From positions 146,280,001 through 146,344,000 of the forward strand of contig CM032229.1 in the NCBI GenBank assembly GCA_019009955.1: 64,000 nt of DNA. Reading direction: 5' to 3'. The position numbers and the translations under genes are program-made. The DNA comes from Riptortus pedestris. Taxonomy: Eukaryota; Arthropoda; Insecta; Hemiptera; Alydidae. Positions 1-9,879 of this stretch are shown here, piece after piece. The notes beneath the pieces are model-generated. The model saw nothing but the letters and a program-made list of their open reading frames with translations. It searched no databases and was not told the origin of the DNA. Position 1 is the stretch's first letter, and every line of letters begins with the position of its first letter.

Positions 1-1558
1 ACTTAGAGAGACAACTGGTAAGTGAAATGGGTCGATAGCTATTGATGGAATATTTATCTTTGTCAGGTTTGAGGATGGGAATGATTATTGCCTCTCGCCA
101 TTTATCCGGATATATTGAAGTCTCCCAAATCCTATTGAATATATGTAGTATTCTGGTTTTTGCTGCCGGTGGGAGGTTTTTGATCATTAGATTATGAATT
201 TCGTCTTGGCCTGGAGTTGAAGGTTTAAGTTCATCTATAGCATTTTGTAATTCCCAGGATGTAAATGGGCAATTATAATCATAGTGCTGGGAGTTTATGG
301 AATCAATGGAGTCTGAGAAATCTATGTCATCTGTAGTACGGTTGTGTGCTTCATCTGAAGGTTGTGAATTTGAGATGGTGGAATAGTGGTTCGCAAAAGC
401 TTCTGATAATGTTTGAGGCTCATTTACAATTTCTCCGTTCATTTTTAGAATTGGGGTTTCTGTTTTAAACTTGCCCGCTATGCTATTTATTTTTCTCCAT
501 ACATTTTTTATAGGAGTATGCATGTTTATAGATTCCACATAACGGATCCAAGAAGTTTTTTTCTTTGTTTTAACTAAATTCCGGGTTATTGCTTTTTCTT
601 TTTTATAGTTGATAAGATTTTCTGTTGATGGATGTTGCTGAAATGTTCGTAGTGCTTTATTTTTCCTTTTTAATGCTTCACGGCACTCATTATCAAACCA
701 CGGAGCATGATTTGGCTTGGGCACGCCTTTGCTCTTTGGTATGGAAATTTTTGCTGCTTGTATTATTGTTTGTGTAATGTTTTCTATTGTTTCATTAATA
801 TTTTCAGAAAGGTTCTGCAAATTATCATTTATACTGCTTTGAAAATCATTCCAGTTTGCCTTGTTTATTATCCATTTTGGGTGATTTTTTTGTGTAATTA
901 TCTCATTATTGAAGTTTAATTTGATTGGAAAGTGGTCGCTTCCATATTGTTGGTGGCATACCTCCCATGTGATATGATTTTCAAGGTTTGGTGAAGAAAA
1001 GGCTAAATCTATTGCAGATTGTGTTCCGGTTCTGGGGCATATATGGGTCATGTCTCCTGAATTTAATAGATATGAGTCTGTAGCATCAATTATTCTACGA
1101 AGTATATTACCTCTTGAATTAGGCAGACCTGAACTCCAGGAACGGTGAGATCCGTTCATGTCTCCTACGACGATATAGGGGGTGGGAAGATTGTTGATCA
1201 GTTGTAATAAGGCTAATTCATTGATATTTTCATTAGGTGGCAAGTAAACATTACAGATGGTGACGTCGAAGGATAATTTTATTTTAACTATTATGGCTTG
1301 TAGTGGGGTGACAATTTGTAATTCCTCTGAATGTAGATGTTTTTTTATTGCTATCATAACTCCTCCATGTGCGTGTTGTTCTTCGGATATTTCTTTGTCC
1401 CTTCTGTATAGAACGTAGTCTTTAATGTTCACGTTTATATTTGGGGTGAGTTTAGTTTCTTGAAGACATATGGCAGCTGGATCAGTATCTTGTAGGAGAA
1501 TTTTCATTTCTTCAAATTGGGTTCTGATACCTCTACAGTTCCAACTTAAAAGCGGCAT
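1..1558 (-). CDS. Non-LTR retrotransposon ORF2, 5' part (endonuclease and start of reverse transcriptase)
   Basis: Reading the minus strand from an ATG at 1558 gives 519 codons without a stop, and the frame leaves the window at base 1. The first ~215 residues are an APE-type endonuclease: SWNCRGIR at the start, CLQETKL, then VVGDMNGSHRSW and GSDHFP, the usual catalytic landmarks. A linker follows, containing PWFDNECREALKRK. Reverse transcriptase begins near residue 440 with ELKPSTPGQDEI, then PDKWREAIIIPILKP and SYRPISLTS. The polymerase centre, RNase H and 3' tail lie outside the window. The protein nicks chromosomal DNA and primes reverse transcription of the element RNA. The order with ORF1 fits the Jockey/I/R1 group of LINEs, and Jockey is the closest by eye. 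The absence of stops suggests a young copy. Confidence 0.93.
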   Translation of the reverse strand, partial: MPLLSWNCRGIRTQFEEMKILLQDTDPAAICLQETKLTPNINVNIKDYVLYRRDKEISEEQHAHGGVMIAIKKHLHSEELQIVTPLQAIIVKIKLSFDVTICNVYLPPNENINELALLQLINNLPTPYIVVGDMNGSHRSWSSGLPNSRGNILRRIIDATDSYLLNSGDMTHICPRTGTQSAIDLAFSSPNLENHITWEVCHQQYGSDHFPIKLNFNNEIITQKNHPKWIINKANWNDFQSSINDNLQNLSENINETIENITQTIIQAAKISIPKSKGVPKPNHAPWFDNECREALKRKNKALRTFQQHPSTENLINYKKEKAITRNLVKTKKKTSWIRYVESINMHTPIKNVWRKINSIAGKFKTETPILKMNGEIVNEPQTLSEAFANHYSTISNSQPSDEAHNRTTDDIDFSDSIDSINSQHYDYNCPFTSWELQNAIDELKPSTPGQDEIHNLMIKNLPPAAKTRILHIFNRIWETSIYPDKWREAIIIPILKPDKDKYSINSYRPISLTSCLSK

Positions 1559-1999
1559 GATATTGGAAAGGTAATGTTTTCCAACAAATTAGCTAATATA
1601 GATATTATATTCCTGTTATATTTATTACATACAGTGTTTCTTATTTTAAAATTTGGTTTGAAATTATTTATACACAAATATTTTATCTTAAAATGCCTTA
1701 AGTCAGTACTTATATTATTGCCTAATTCCTGAGTATTTGATTGTTCGTTAGTCATGGATAGTGCTGTTTTTGTTATTGTAAGAAATGTGAATCGCATGTA
1801 GAATCTAAAGGTGAGATATGTGTTGATATTTATTATGGCTAAATGATCACGGGTTATCGTATTATATATACAGTAAAATGTAAAATTTCTTATGGTGCCT
1901 AGGATAAAGTTTTTTAAGAGTTTAACCTTAATAACGGGGTGAATTTGTGTGTATTTGCAGAATGAAATACATCTGGATTTAGAGATCATTGTTTGTGAA
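1559..1999 (-). other. Spacer between LINE ORF1 and ORF2
   Basis: About 440 AT-rich bases separate the ORF1 stop from the ORF2 ATG. A 147-codon open frame (1546-1989) fills it. Its residue mix is Ile/Asn/Phe/Thr-rich with no recognisable motif, so I treat it as chance. The spacer is long for a Jockey-like element, where the two frames usually lie close together or overlap. Confidence 0.5.
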
Positions 2000-3319
2000 T
2001 TAATTAGTCTCCATTTCGTTTTTATTTTGTATGCTCCCTTCTTTGGTTTTGTCTTTAGGTTGCTTTTTTTTCCCCCTCACTGACGGACTACGTTTCGGCA
2101 GGGGGGTTTTAAAGGGCTCCGACCCATCTCCCTGACACCCGCTATCTATAGTGATAACAGGGTGTATTGAGGTAGGGGAAGGGATAGGGACTAGAGGAGA
2201 GGTGGAAGGGATAGGGCGGAGGGGTGAGATAGGGCGAGGGACGGGAGGGGAAGGCCCTACCTCAGGGAGAGGGAGAGAGGAGGGGGGTAGGGGAGATAAG
2301 GCCTGTGTACTAGTGCTAGGCCCACGTGCTGTCTTAGTGATAACAGGTGCAGGTAAACTAACCTGCTCACTATTAATGAATGCTCCTGTAATAAATGTAT
2401 CTGTTTGTGTACCGATTTCTACACAGTTCTTCTTCTTTTTGGCTGCTGCAGCATAGTTCATCGATGTTCCCTGTGCCTGAAAATACTGTTTCTTTGCTAA
2501 GGTATATGTGACCTTATCTCTAAATTGGATTAGTTTGATACCTTTCTCATCTATGTACTTAGGACATTTCAAATCAAGACTGTGGTGTCTATCACCACAG
2601 TTGACACATGTAGGAACAAAAGTAGAACAATTAGTTCCAGGGTGAACATTATTTAGACAAAATCCACATATTGGATCCTTTTCACAGCTGTCAGAGAAGT
2701 GCCCAAATTTCAGACATTTTCTGCATCTTAAAGGATTTGGAATATATATTTTGATTTTAAGTTTATAAAATCCGACTGTGATAGTTTCTGGAAGTGTTGG
2801 CAATGAGAAAGTTAACACATATAAATGTGTTTTCCTTTCAGTTCCCAATTTTTTAGATACTATTCTTTTTACACCTGTCACCTTATCATTTTTCAATTCG
2901 TCCAATATGTCCTGTTCCTGCACATTGTCCAAGTCAGGACAAAAGATTACCCCTTTACAAATATTTAGTTTTTCATGAGGCCGAACTTTGACTGGGACTG
3001 ATCCAAAGTTTTGCAACATCATTAATTTGTCTGATTGTGTTTTGTTTATTGTTTCAATCAGTAATGACCCATTTCGTAATTTCTTTATGTTTTTAGGTTC
3101 ACCACATAGATTATTTATTGTTTTTGCTATTAAGAATGGAGATACTTTTTTAAGATCTCCTTCTCCTTCATTTTCAACAGTTAAAAATTTGTTTATGTTA
3201 ATAGAATTCTCATTATGAGGACTTATATTATTAACTTCTAAGATCTGATTCCATGTTCTTTTGATTTTTTTTTTGTGAGGGGATTTATGGGGGGAGTTAA
3301 TATCAGGTGGATGTTTCAT
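2000..3319 (-). CDS. Non-LTR retrotransposon ORF1, gag-like zinc-knuckle protein
   Basis: An intact 439-codon frame starts at an ATG and has three cysteine-histidine knuckles between about residues 199 and 248: CRKCLKFGHFSDSC, CGFCLNNVHPGTNC and CVNCGDRHHSLDLKC. The first ~25 residues are basic (HKKKIKR). A domain with GVKRIVSKKLG precedes the knuckles, as in ORF1 proteins of Jockey and I elements. After the knuckles come an alanine/lysine stretch and a proline/serine-rich tail (about residues 320-395), then a basic end. The product should bind element RNA and form the ribonucleoprotein with the ORF2 enzyme. It lies immediately upstream of ORF2 on the same strand, so both frames belong to one element. 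No stops or frameshifts are seen. Confidence 0.92.
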   Translation of the reverse strand: MKHPPDINSPHKSPHKKKIKRTWNQILEVNNISPHNENSININKFLTVENEGEGDLKKVSPFLIAKTINNLCGEPKNIKKLRNGSLLIETINKTQSDKLMMLQNFGSVPVKVRPHEKLNICKGVIFCPDLDNVQEQDILDELKNDKVTGVKRIVSKKLGTERKTHLYVLTFSLPTLPETITVGFYKLKIKIYIPNPLRCRKCLKFGHFSDSCEKDPICGFCLNNVHPGTNCSTFVPTCVNCGDRHHSLDLKCPKYIDEKGIKLIQFRDKVTYTLAKKQYFQAQGTSMNYAAAAKKKKNCVEIGTQTDTFITGAFINSEQVSLPAPVITKTARGPSTSTQALSPLPPSSLPLPEVGPSPPVPRPISPLRPIPSTSPLVPIPSPTSIHPVITIDSGCQGDGSEPFKTPLPKRSPSVRGKKKQPKDKTKEGSIQNKNEMETN

Positions 3320-3824
3320 TGTCTATTATGATATTCCTCCTAATTATGATATTTAATGTAATTATATTATTGAGATAGTTGAGAACAGGAGAAATAGATA
3401 TAGTATAAATAAATGATTTAATAATAGGGATGTGGTTGAATATTTCAAATTAAACGGAAATAGTGACCTTTTTTAATAATATAACATTTAAACAGAAATT
3501 AAATTTAGACTTAGCTGGGGCAGGTTAAGAACTGCCTAATCCTCTTCTCAGCTATTTCACTCCACGTTGTGATCGAAGTACTTAATGAACACAGCTGTAA
3601 GTCCACAAAATTGTTAACTGTAACTAAAACTATAACTGTGCCACTTTTCACAACTGAAAATTCACTATGTCCACTATAATAGACAAAGTTACAAGTGCTC
3701 ACAATTACATCTACTCACTTCAATGGCTGACCTCCCTAAACCTTATATTGTTTAGACAAAACACGGATATGAGAAAGAATCACTTATTAAAGAAAGATTT
3801 TCCATAACATAAAAGTACAAAAAA
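3320..3824 (-). other. Possible LINE 5' untranslated region; no gene seen
   Basis: Sequence upstream of the ORF1 ATG on the minus strand, bounded by a family A repeat. It has no coding signal. Some of it is probably the element's 5' UTR and promoter, but I see neither a defined start nor a target-site duplication. Confidence 0.3.
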
Positions 3825-4669
3825 AGTCCGTCACGCAGGGGCTGCGTAAACTAAGCAGATTTCCCACGTGAAGTTTTACAAAAGTCCTTCACGCAGGGGC
3901 TGCGTAAACTAAGCAGACTTCCCTCCTGAAGTTTAGTAATAGATAAATATACATACTGCTAACACAACACCGTGAATAAATACAAACGGAAATAAGAAAT
4001 GTTTCATCCAATTTCAATAACCTGCCGACAGGAAGCGTTAGGTTAGAAATGTAAACAAACGGGTCCCGCTTCACACCGGAAAGAAAAACAATTACTGAAA
4101 TATATCAGAATATAACACATTAATTTCATTGAGAACTATTTACTATATCTAGTACTGTAATCCATAATGAGTCAGAATAATTGTTATCTCAATAAATAAA
4201 ATTTTAGTAGTCCAAAACTTTAAGATGGGGGGGGGGGAGTCACCGGGACATATTTGTATGTATCTCGTATAATAAAGGTCTCTTGAATACAATTTTTGGT
4301 ATTTAAACTTCCAATAATGTGATTTATTATGTATCAGAGTATTGTTTACGTAACATGAGTAGAAGTGGCGGTTTGGTGAAAACTGAAAAATGCAAATATT
4401 TCGGTTAATATTCAAGATAGAGAATAAATGTATATAACAATATTTATAGTAAATTTAATTTGTAATAAGATTGATTCTGTATAATATTTCGATCCGACGT
4501 ATAGTAACGGTGATATTTCGAATTTTCGAAAATCCTCCCCTCTAAACCCCCCCTCCCACTGGTCCGATTTCAGCCGTTAACGAACTTGATCTTTCTTTTT
4601 ACATAAAACGCCTAAATATGAAGTTTGGTAAGGATTAAACAAAAATTGCGACCGCTAGAGCGGTAACAG

Positions 4670-4736
<67 letters not shown>

Positions 4737-4887
4737 TATATATATATATATATATATACAGTTTTGAACGGACCTCATTTTCGTCATCTACTAGGTAGGA
4801 TCGATGGACATTTGAAGAAAAATGTCGAAAATTCCGTCATGAGTACAACCTCAATAGCTGATTTCCCTTATGGGAAATCTGCTAAAA
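3825..4887 (+). repeat. Family A interspersed repeat (Helentron-derivative-like), full copy with doubled head
   Basis: Runs from the head AGTCCGTCACGCAGGGG to the terminal palindrome TTTCCCTTATGGGAAATCTG. In between are the conserved body (TTCGATCCGACGTATAG, AACGAACTTGATCTTTC, GCGACCGCTAGAGCGG), a long (TA)n tract at 4675-4758, and the downstream block (TTTTGAACGGACCTCATTTT). The head is present twice, at 3825-3880 and again at about 3882-3936. No protein is encoded. The layout of head, subterminal inverted repeat, microsatellite and terminal hairpin resembles HINE/DINE-1 elements, which are moved by Helentron Rep/helicase proteins; that classification is inference. Confidence 0.8.
4675..4758. 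repeat. (TA)n microsatellite inside family A
   Basis: About 42 TA units with one GATA interruption, at the fixed internal position where every longer family A copy carries a TA tract. Confidence 0.97.
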
Positions 4888-5822
4888 GGTAAGCACATGA
4901 AGGAGTAAATATATCTTGCTTATAATGCCAACAACCATTGCTGTGGGACACAAAACTAAAAAAATAATAATATAAATGTACTAGTATATAGGAATAACAT
5001 AATTTTTTTTATTAAAACCATTTTAAATTGTTGTCTTTATTACTAGTCTAATGTTTATTAATTTTCTTTATTACTAGTATTTAATATTATTTGTTGTATT
5101 TCATTTTTTATTTGTTGTTTCAGTTTTTGTTATTTTTCTATAATTTAGTTTTCATTTTACAATGTGAAACTTTGAGTCAAATCGCCAAGATGCGGGTGCT
5201 CCAGTATAAATAAATAAATAAATAAGTTGGGGATGAATCTTAAATAGATCTCTTCCATAGATACGACTAGATATTTCTAGGACTATATGAAAGTCCGTCA
5301 CGGGGCAGCGTAAATTACGCATATTTCCCACGTGGAGGGGAAACACATCAGTGATCTTATTTTACTGCCTATTCTGTCTGAAAGCTAGAAAATAAGAATT
5401 ACTCTCATAATATTTGAGTTACGAAAAAATGCATAGAAAAACAATTTTAAAGCGTCAATAGTTTAAAAACATTGGTTCTATAAGCTTTTGCAATCCGACT
5501 CACAATTAAGAAGATATTTTGAATTTTCGTATCCCCCACTCCTTATTCCTCGTTCTATTTCAGCCAATAAATTTACTGATGATTGAAACTGTAAAATGTC
5601 GAGTATGGTATTGATCAAATAAACATTTACGAGACGAGAACATAAAGTCTGCATTGATGACTTCATCGCTCAACGAATTTGCGAGTATCTCGAATAATAA
5701 AGATTTCTTGAAAACAATATTTGGAATTTAGGCATAGAGCAAAGAGGTTCATGAAATAATAGCTTATTCTTAATGTGACGTGAGGAGGAGCAAGGGGTTA
5801 ATTATGGATGAAAACTAAAAAA
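4888..5822. other. No gene; decayed family A pieces
   Basis: AT-rich sequence with two weathered family A fragments: a head piece at about 5291-5345 (GTCCGTCACGGGGCAGCG) and a body-like stretch at about 5470-5700 (CAATCCGACTC, TTTCAGCCAATAAA). No coding signal. Confidence 0.5.
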
Positions 5823-6271
5823 AGTCCGTCACGCAGGGGCTGCGTTAACTAAGCAGATTTCCAACGTGAAGTTTTACAATATGGGAACGGCCCGAACTAG
5901 CTCTTGACGGAAACTCACGACTAGACCCGAAGTTAGCCGATCTCACCTCAGAAGCTGAAAACATAAAAATGCAAATATCTCGGTAATATTCAAGATACAG
6001 AATAAATGTATATAACACTAACACTATAGTAAATTTAATTTGAAATAAGATTAATTCTATATAATTTTTCGATCCGACGTATAGTAACGGAGATATTTCG
6101 AATTTTCGAAAATCCTCCCCTCTAAACCCCCCCCTCCCACTACCATCAGCCATTAACGAACTTGATCTTTACTTTTATATAAAACGTTTAAATATCGAGT
6201 TTGGTAACGATCAAACGAAAATTGCGACCGCTAGAGCGTTAACAGACATATATATATATATATATATATAC
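5823..6271 (+). repeat. Family A copy truncated at its TA tract
   Basis: Head (AGTCCGTCACGCAGGGG), the GC-richer part of the head (GAACGGCCCGAACTAGCTC), the conserved body and a short (TA)n are present. The downstream block and terminal palindrome are missing. The TA tract joins directly to the head of a family B repeat, so the (TA)n looks like an insertion or recombination point. Confidence 0.75.
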
Positions 6272-7672
6272 TAGCTGAGATACCCGGCTTCGCCTGGGAA
6301 TTCATTTGAGGCTGAATGGTGATGGTATTTTTTTGGCAAGGCTTTAGTTTGCACAATAGTTTCACCTTTACCCGTCCCACTATTTAGTATTAACACCCGT
6401 TGTTAGCATTTGTTAATAATAAAATTAACTTTTTATGTATGACTTCACTGTCCTCCAAATTGTCATATTTCCGCTCCAGGTTAACCAACAGAACATGACT
6501 AATGGCTAACTCTCAATTCCGCTAACATTACCTTATATTCAGATTCTATTTTCAATTCTAATTATGTATGTTTAAATACTTTCGTTTTTTGTGAATTAAT
6601 TGATGTTTTAAACACATTAAAGGATGAAATTACTTACTTCCGATTAATTAATGTTCCAGTGAAAGACAGAGGAAGGGGGGGGGGGGAGTAATATACTTTG
6701 GTCCTCATGAAACAGCTACTTGTTTTTAAAATGCTTCATACAATTGAAATGTTCTTGTTAATCGTCATGTTCATATTTGCTGAAAAACCAATAGGAAACG
6801 AAATATCGCTATTTTTAATTTCAGGCTTCCGTTATAACCCCCACTCCTGCCCGTGCCTAGAAATGTTGATATGGTTTGTTATAATGAAAGCGTTAGTGCT
6901 AATCGACATACCGAGTTTTATTTATTTCGGTTGGGTCTATTGTCCCAAATAAAATTGTTCACTTCCGCTATAGATTTTAGCGTATATCTCGTTTATTATT
7001 CGGTATGCGAAAATAGTGTATATAACAAATGTTACTCTAAATAACAAAGTAAACAACTTTTGTTATGTTCATATTTACCGAAAAACCAATAGGAAACGAA
7101 ATATCGCTATTTTTAATTTCTGGCTTCCCTTATAACCCCCACTCCTGCCCGACCCTAGAAATGTTGGTATGGCTTGTTATAATGAAACCGTTAGTGCTAA
7201 TAGATATACCGAGTTTTACTTAGTTCGGTTGAGTGTTTTGTGCCAAATAAAATTGTTGACTCCCGCTATAATTTTTAGCGTATAACTCATTTATACTTCG
7301 GTATACGACGAAAGTGTATATAACAAAAGTTACTCTAAATAACAAAATAAATAACTTTTGTTATGTGCATATTTGCCGAAAAACCAATAGGAAACGAAAT
7401 ATCGCTATTTTTAATTTCAGGCCTCCCTTATAACCCCCACTCCTGTTTGTCTTAGAGAATAATAATATAGCCTAAAGTCTAAGTTGGGCTAGTAGTAATA
7501 TACATACCAAGTTTCATAAAATTCGGTTCAGCCGTTTATGCGTGAAAAGGTAACAAACAAACAAACAAACATACACGAAAGAAACAAAATGCAGTTTTGG
7601 TGTCTATGACATGTGAAACGAAAAGTTATCGTGAAATTTCACGAAAAAAATCAATGTACAGACAGAGGTTAC

Positions 7673-7677
<5 letters not shown>
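6272..7677 (+). repeat. Family B interspersed repeat with ~298-bp internal tandem units
   Basis: Head CTAGCTGAGATACCCGGCTT contains the small dyad CCCGGCTTCGCCTGGG. The centre repeats a unit around CCAATAGGAAACGAAATATC, found at about 6788, 7086 and 7384, a period of 298 bp. The tail carries TTCGGTTCAGCCGTTTATG, GTAACAAACAAACAAACA and CAGACAGAGGTTACAATTTT, then a TA tract. No intact protein frame is present. This head-and-tail style is common for short interspersed repeats of arthropods; the superfamily is not established here. Confidence 0.7.
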
Positions 7678-7719
<42 letters not shown>

Positions 7720-8123
7720 GATATATAGATATAATTTTGAACGGACCTCATTTTCGTCATCTCCTGGGTAGGATCGATGTACATTTGAAGAAATTTTTTC
7801 GAAACTCGCGTCATGAGTTCGACGCTATAATTGATATACCATTGTCAATATTCATCATAGAGAAAATATGTTTTAACAATATTTGTAGGTATTTTAGTTT
7901 GCAATGAGAGAGATCATGCGAATCACCATCGATTTGGGGTATAAAACAAATAAATAGTGAGGGAGATATTTCAAATTTTCGAAATTCTCCCTCTAAACCC
8001 ACCTCCTTCCACTTGTCTGATTTCTGCCCTTAACGATCTTCACGTTGTTTTTTTTTGCATAAAAATATTAAATGTCGAGTTTTGCAACGATCAAACAAAA
8101 ATTCGAGCGCTAGAGCGTTAAAA

Positions 8124-8184
<61 letters not shown>

Positions 8185-8296
8185 CCTCATTTTCGTCATC
8201 TTCTGAGTAGGATCGATGGACATTTGAAGAATTTTTGAAAACCATATCATGAGTACAACTTCAATGACGGATTTCCTTAAAGGGAAATTTGCTGAA
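7678..8296 (+). repeat. Rearranged family A copy between TA tracts
   Basis: A downstream family A block (7735-7830) is followed by a body block (about 7850-8125), a second TA tract (8128-8179) and another downstream block ending in TTAAAGGGAAATTTGCTGAA. Block order shows recombination between copies, probably at the TA tracts. Confidence 0.65.
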
Positions 8297-8543
8297 GCGT
8301 GAACACTGGAGAGTTTCTCATATCAGCTTATAATCATTAAAACATGTGAGAATCGTATTGGTCAATTACATTTCAAACCCAATGGAAATAATAAAAAGCC
8401 ATTTTAATCTAACAACCAGGAAAACTTCGTAATTGTTTAATACCGATTACTTTACGGTGTATGGGCAACAAACATTTCATTTCCTTTGTTCAATGTATTA
8501 TAATACACTGAACAAATACATAATATATAAAATATATAATACA

Positions 8544-9256
8544 CTAGCGGACCCGGCAGACGTTGTCCTGCATTATAAATCAAGCGATTAGGATATTCAA
8601 TTTAATAATGTTATTTTTAAAACAAAAGCTACTTTTAATAACACAAAAAACAACATTTGTTATGTGCACGTTTGCCTAAAAACAAATAGAAAAACAACCT
8701 CAATAGCTGATTTCCCTTATGGGAAATCTGCTAATAGAATATCGCGTAAACTCGCTGCGCAAAAAGAAAATGAAAAACCAGAGAAAGAAAAGAAGACGTT
8801 TTAGTTCTATGATTATCTGTTAGAATGCGCATTATACGTCTTTACAAAACAAATACTTTTAGACCAATAATTGAAATAAATCAAAACCCTCAACAATAAT
8901 GATGCAAATACATAAATATAAATAAAGAAAAGAAAATAATTTCGACATTCAAATCAGATTAAGATAAATTTGGATAATAAACAACATTGTCTGAAAGCAA
9001 CAACCTTTCGCAGCTGCAGGCAGCTTTATTTAGAAGACATGCTTAAACTCTAAGGACATACATTAGATAAACATATTAACATTTCATTACATTTCCAATA
9101 ACCTCGCCCTTCGACCGGAGACCTGCTCCATCTGGCGGGCCGATCTACGGCGCTAAACCATCCGGGGCGTCACCCATATGCGTATTTAAAAATTCATTCA
9201 AATCGGTCCAGTCGTCTAGGAGGAGTTCAGTGACATACATACGTACGCTAGAATTA
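8544..9256 (+). repeat. Family C interspersed repeat, rearranged
   Basis: The head ACTAGCGGACCCGGCAGACG and the GTTGTCCTGCA block start at 8544. Tail-like sequence AATCGGTCCAGTCGTCTAGG and ACATACATACGTACG lies at about 9185-9250 before a short TA tract. Between them are a family A tail fragment (8697-8735), unrelated AT-rich DNA and a tRNA-like piece. The middle shares the AACTTTTGTTATGTGCA-like block with family B. Confidence 0.55.
9101..9173 (-). repeat. Candidate tRNA-derived SINE relic
   Basis: On the minus strand the piece has an A-box-like TAGCGCCGTAGATCGG and a B-box-like CCGGTCGAAGGGCG at the usual tRNA spacing, starting from GACGCCCCGGATGGTTTAGC. Both boxes are degenerate. It differs from the main SINE of this window. 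Confidence 0.4.
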
Positions 9257-9879
9257 TATATATATAAAGATAAACCTTTAATTATGACAAGGGGACAGGG
9301 GATGCACTCCATTATTTACATTTCTTTAAGGTCGAATGAGAAGAAAGGAACGTATTCTTATTTCAATTGATTTATACCGAGCTTTTTGAAATGCTTGGTG
9401 GCTACCAATTACATTCACTTTGAAAATGACCTGAAATAACTCACTAATTGGAGAATATTTATTCAGTAGAAAGACAAATTAATATATAGATTTTATTTAT
9501 AGACATCATTTAAAAGGTGATTTGCCCTCATAAATCTAAAAAGTAAAATAAGTAAACATTTTATAAATAAACACAGTACTAAATTAAATTAATTATAATC
9601 ATAATACTTGGGAAAACAAATTGGTTGAGTTGGTGAATGATTAATAGTTGGTGCAAGATTAACAAGTCGGTTAATGAAAAAATGGCTGAAAATAGTATTT
9701 TTACTACTGTTTGTCGTAATGTTCTTCTTGAGGATAGCTGATTTACATATTAGTATACATGTATATACGTACACACGTAAATAGTAAATGCATATACTAC
9801 AATTAATTTATATAATTTGAAAACTTGTTCTACACCACAGACATAATTTTTATGTTAAATTTTGTAGTATATTTGAATT
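9257..9879. other. No feature recognised
   Basis: AT-rich sequence without coding signal, repeats shared with the rest of the window, or RNA gene signatures. Confidence 0.5.

Noticed and set aside
1546..1989. 147-codon minus frame between LINE ORF1 and ORF2
   Set aside because: Low-complexity Ile/Asn/Phe/Thr-rich product, no motif, overlaps the true ORF2 start in another frame.
2151..2456. Gly/Glu/Arg-rich plus-strand frame
   Set aside because: Antisense shadow of the Pro/Ser-rich tail of LINE ORF1.
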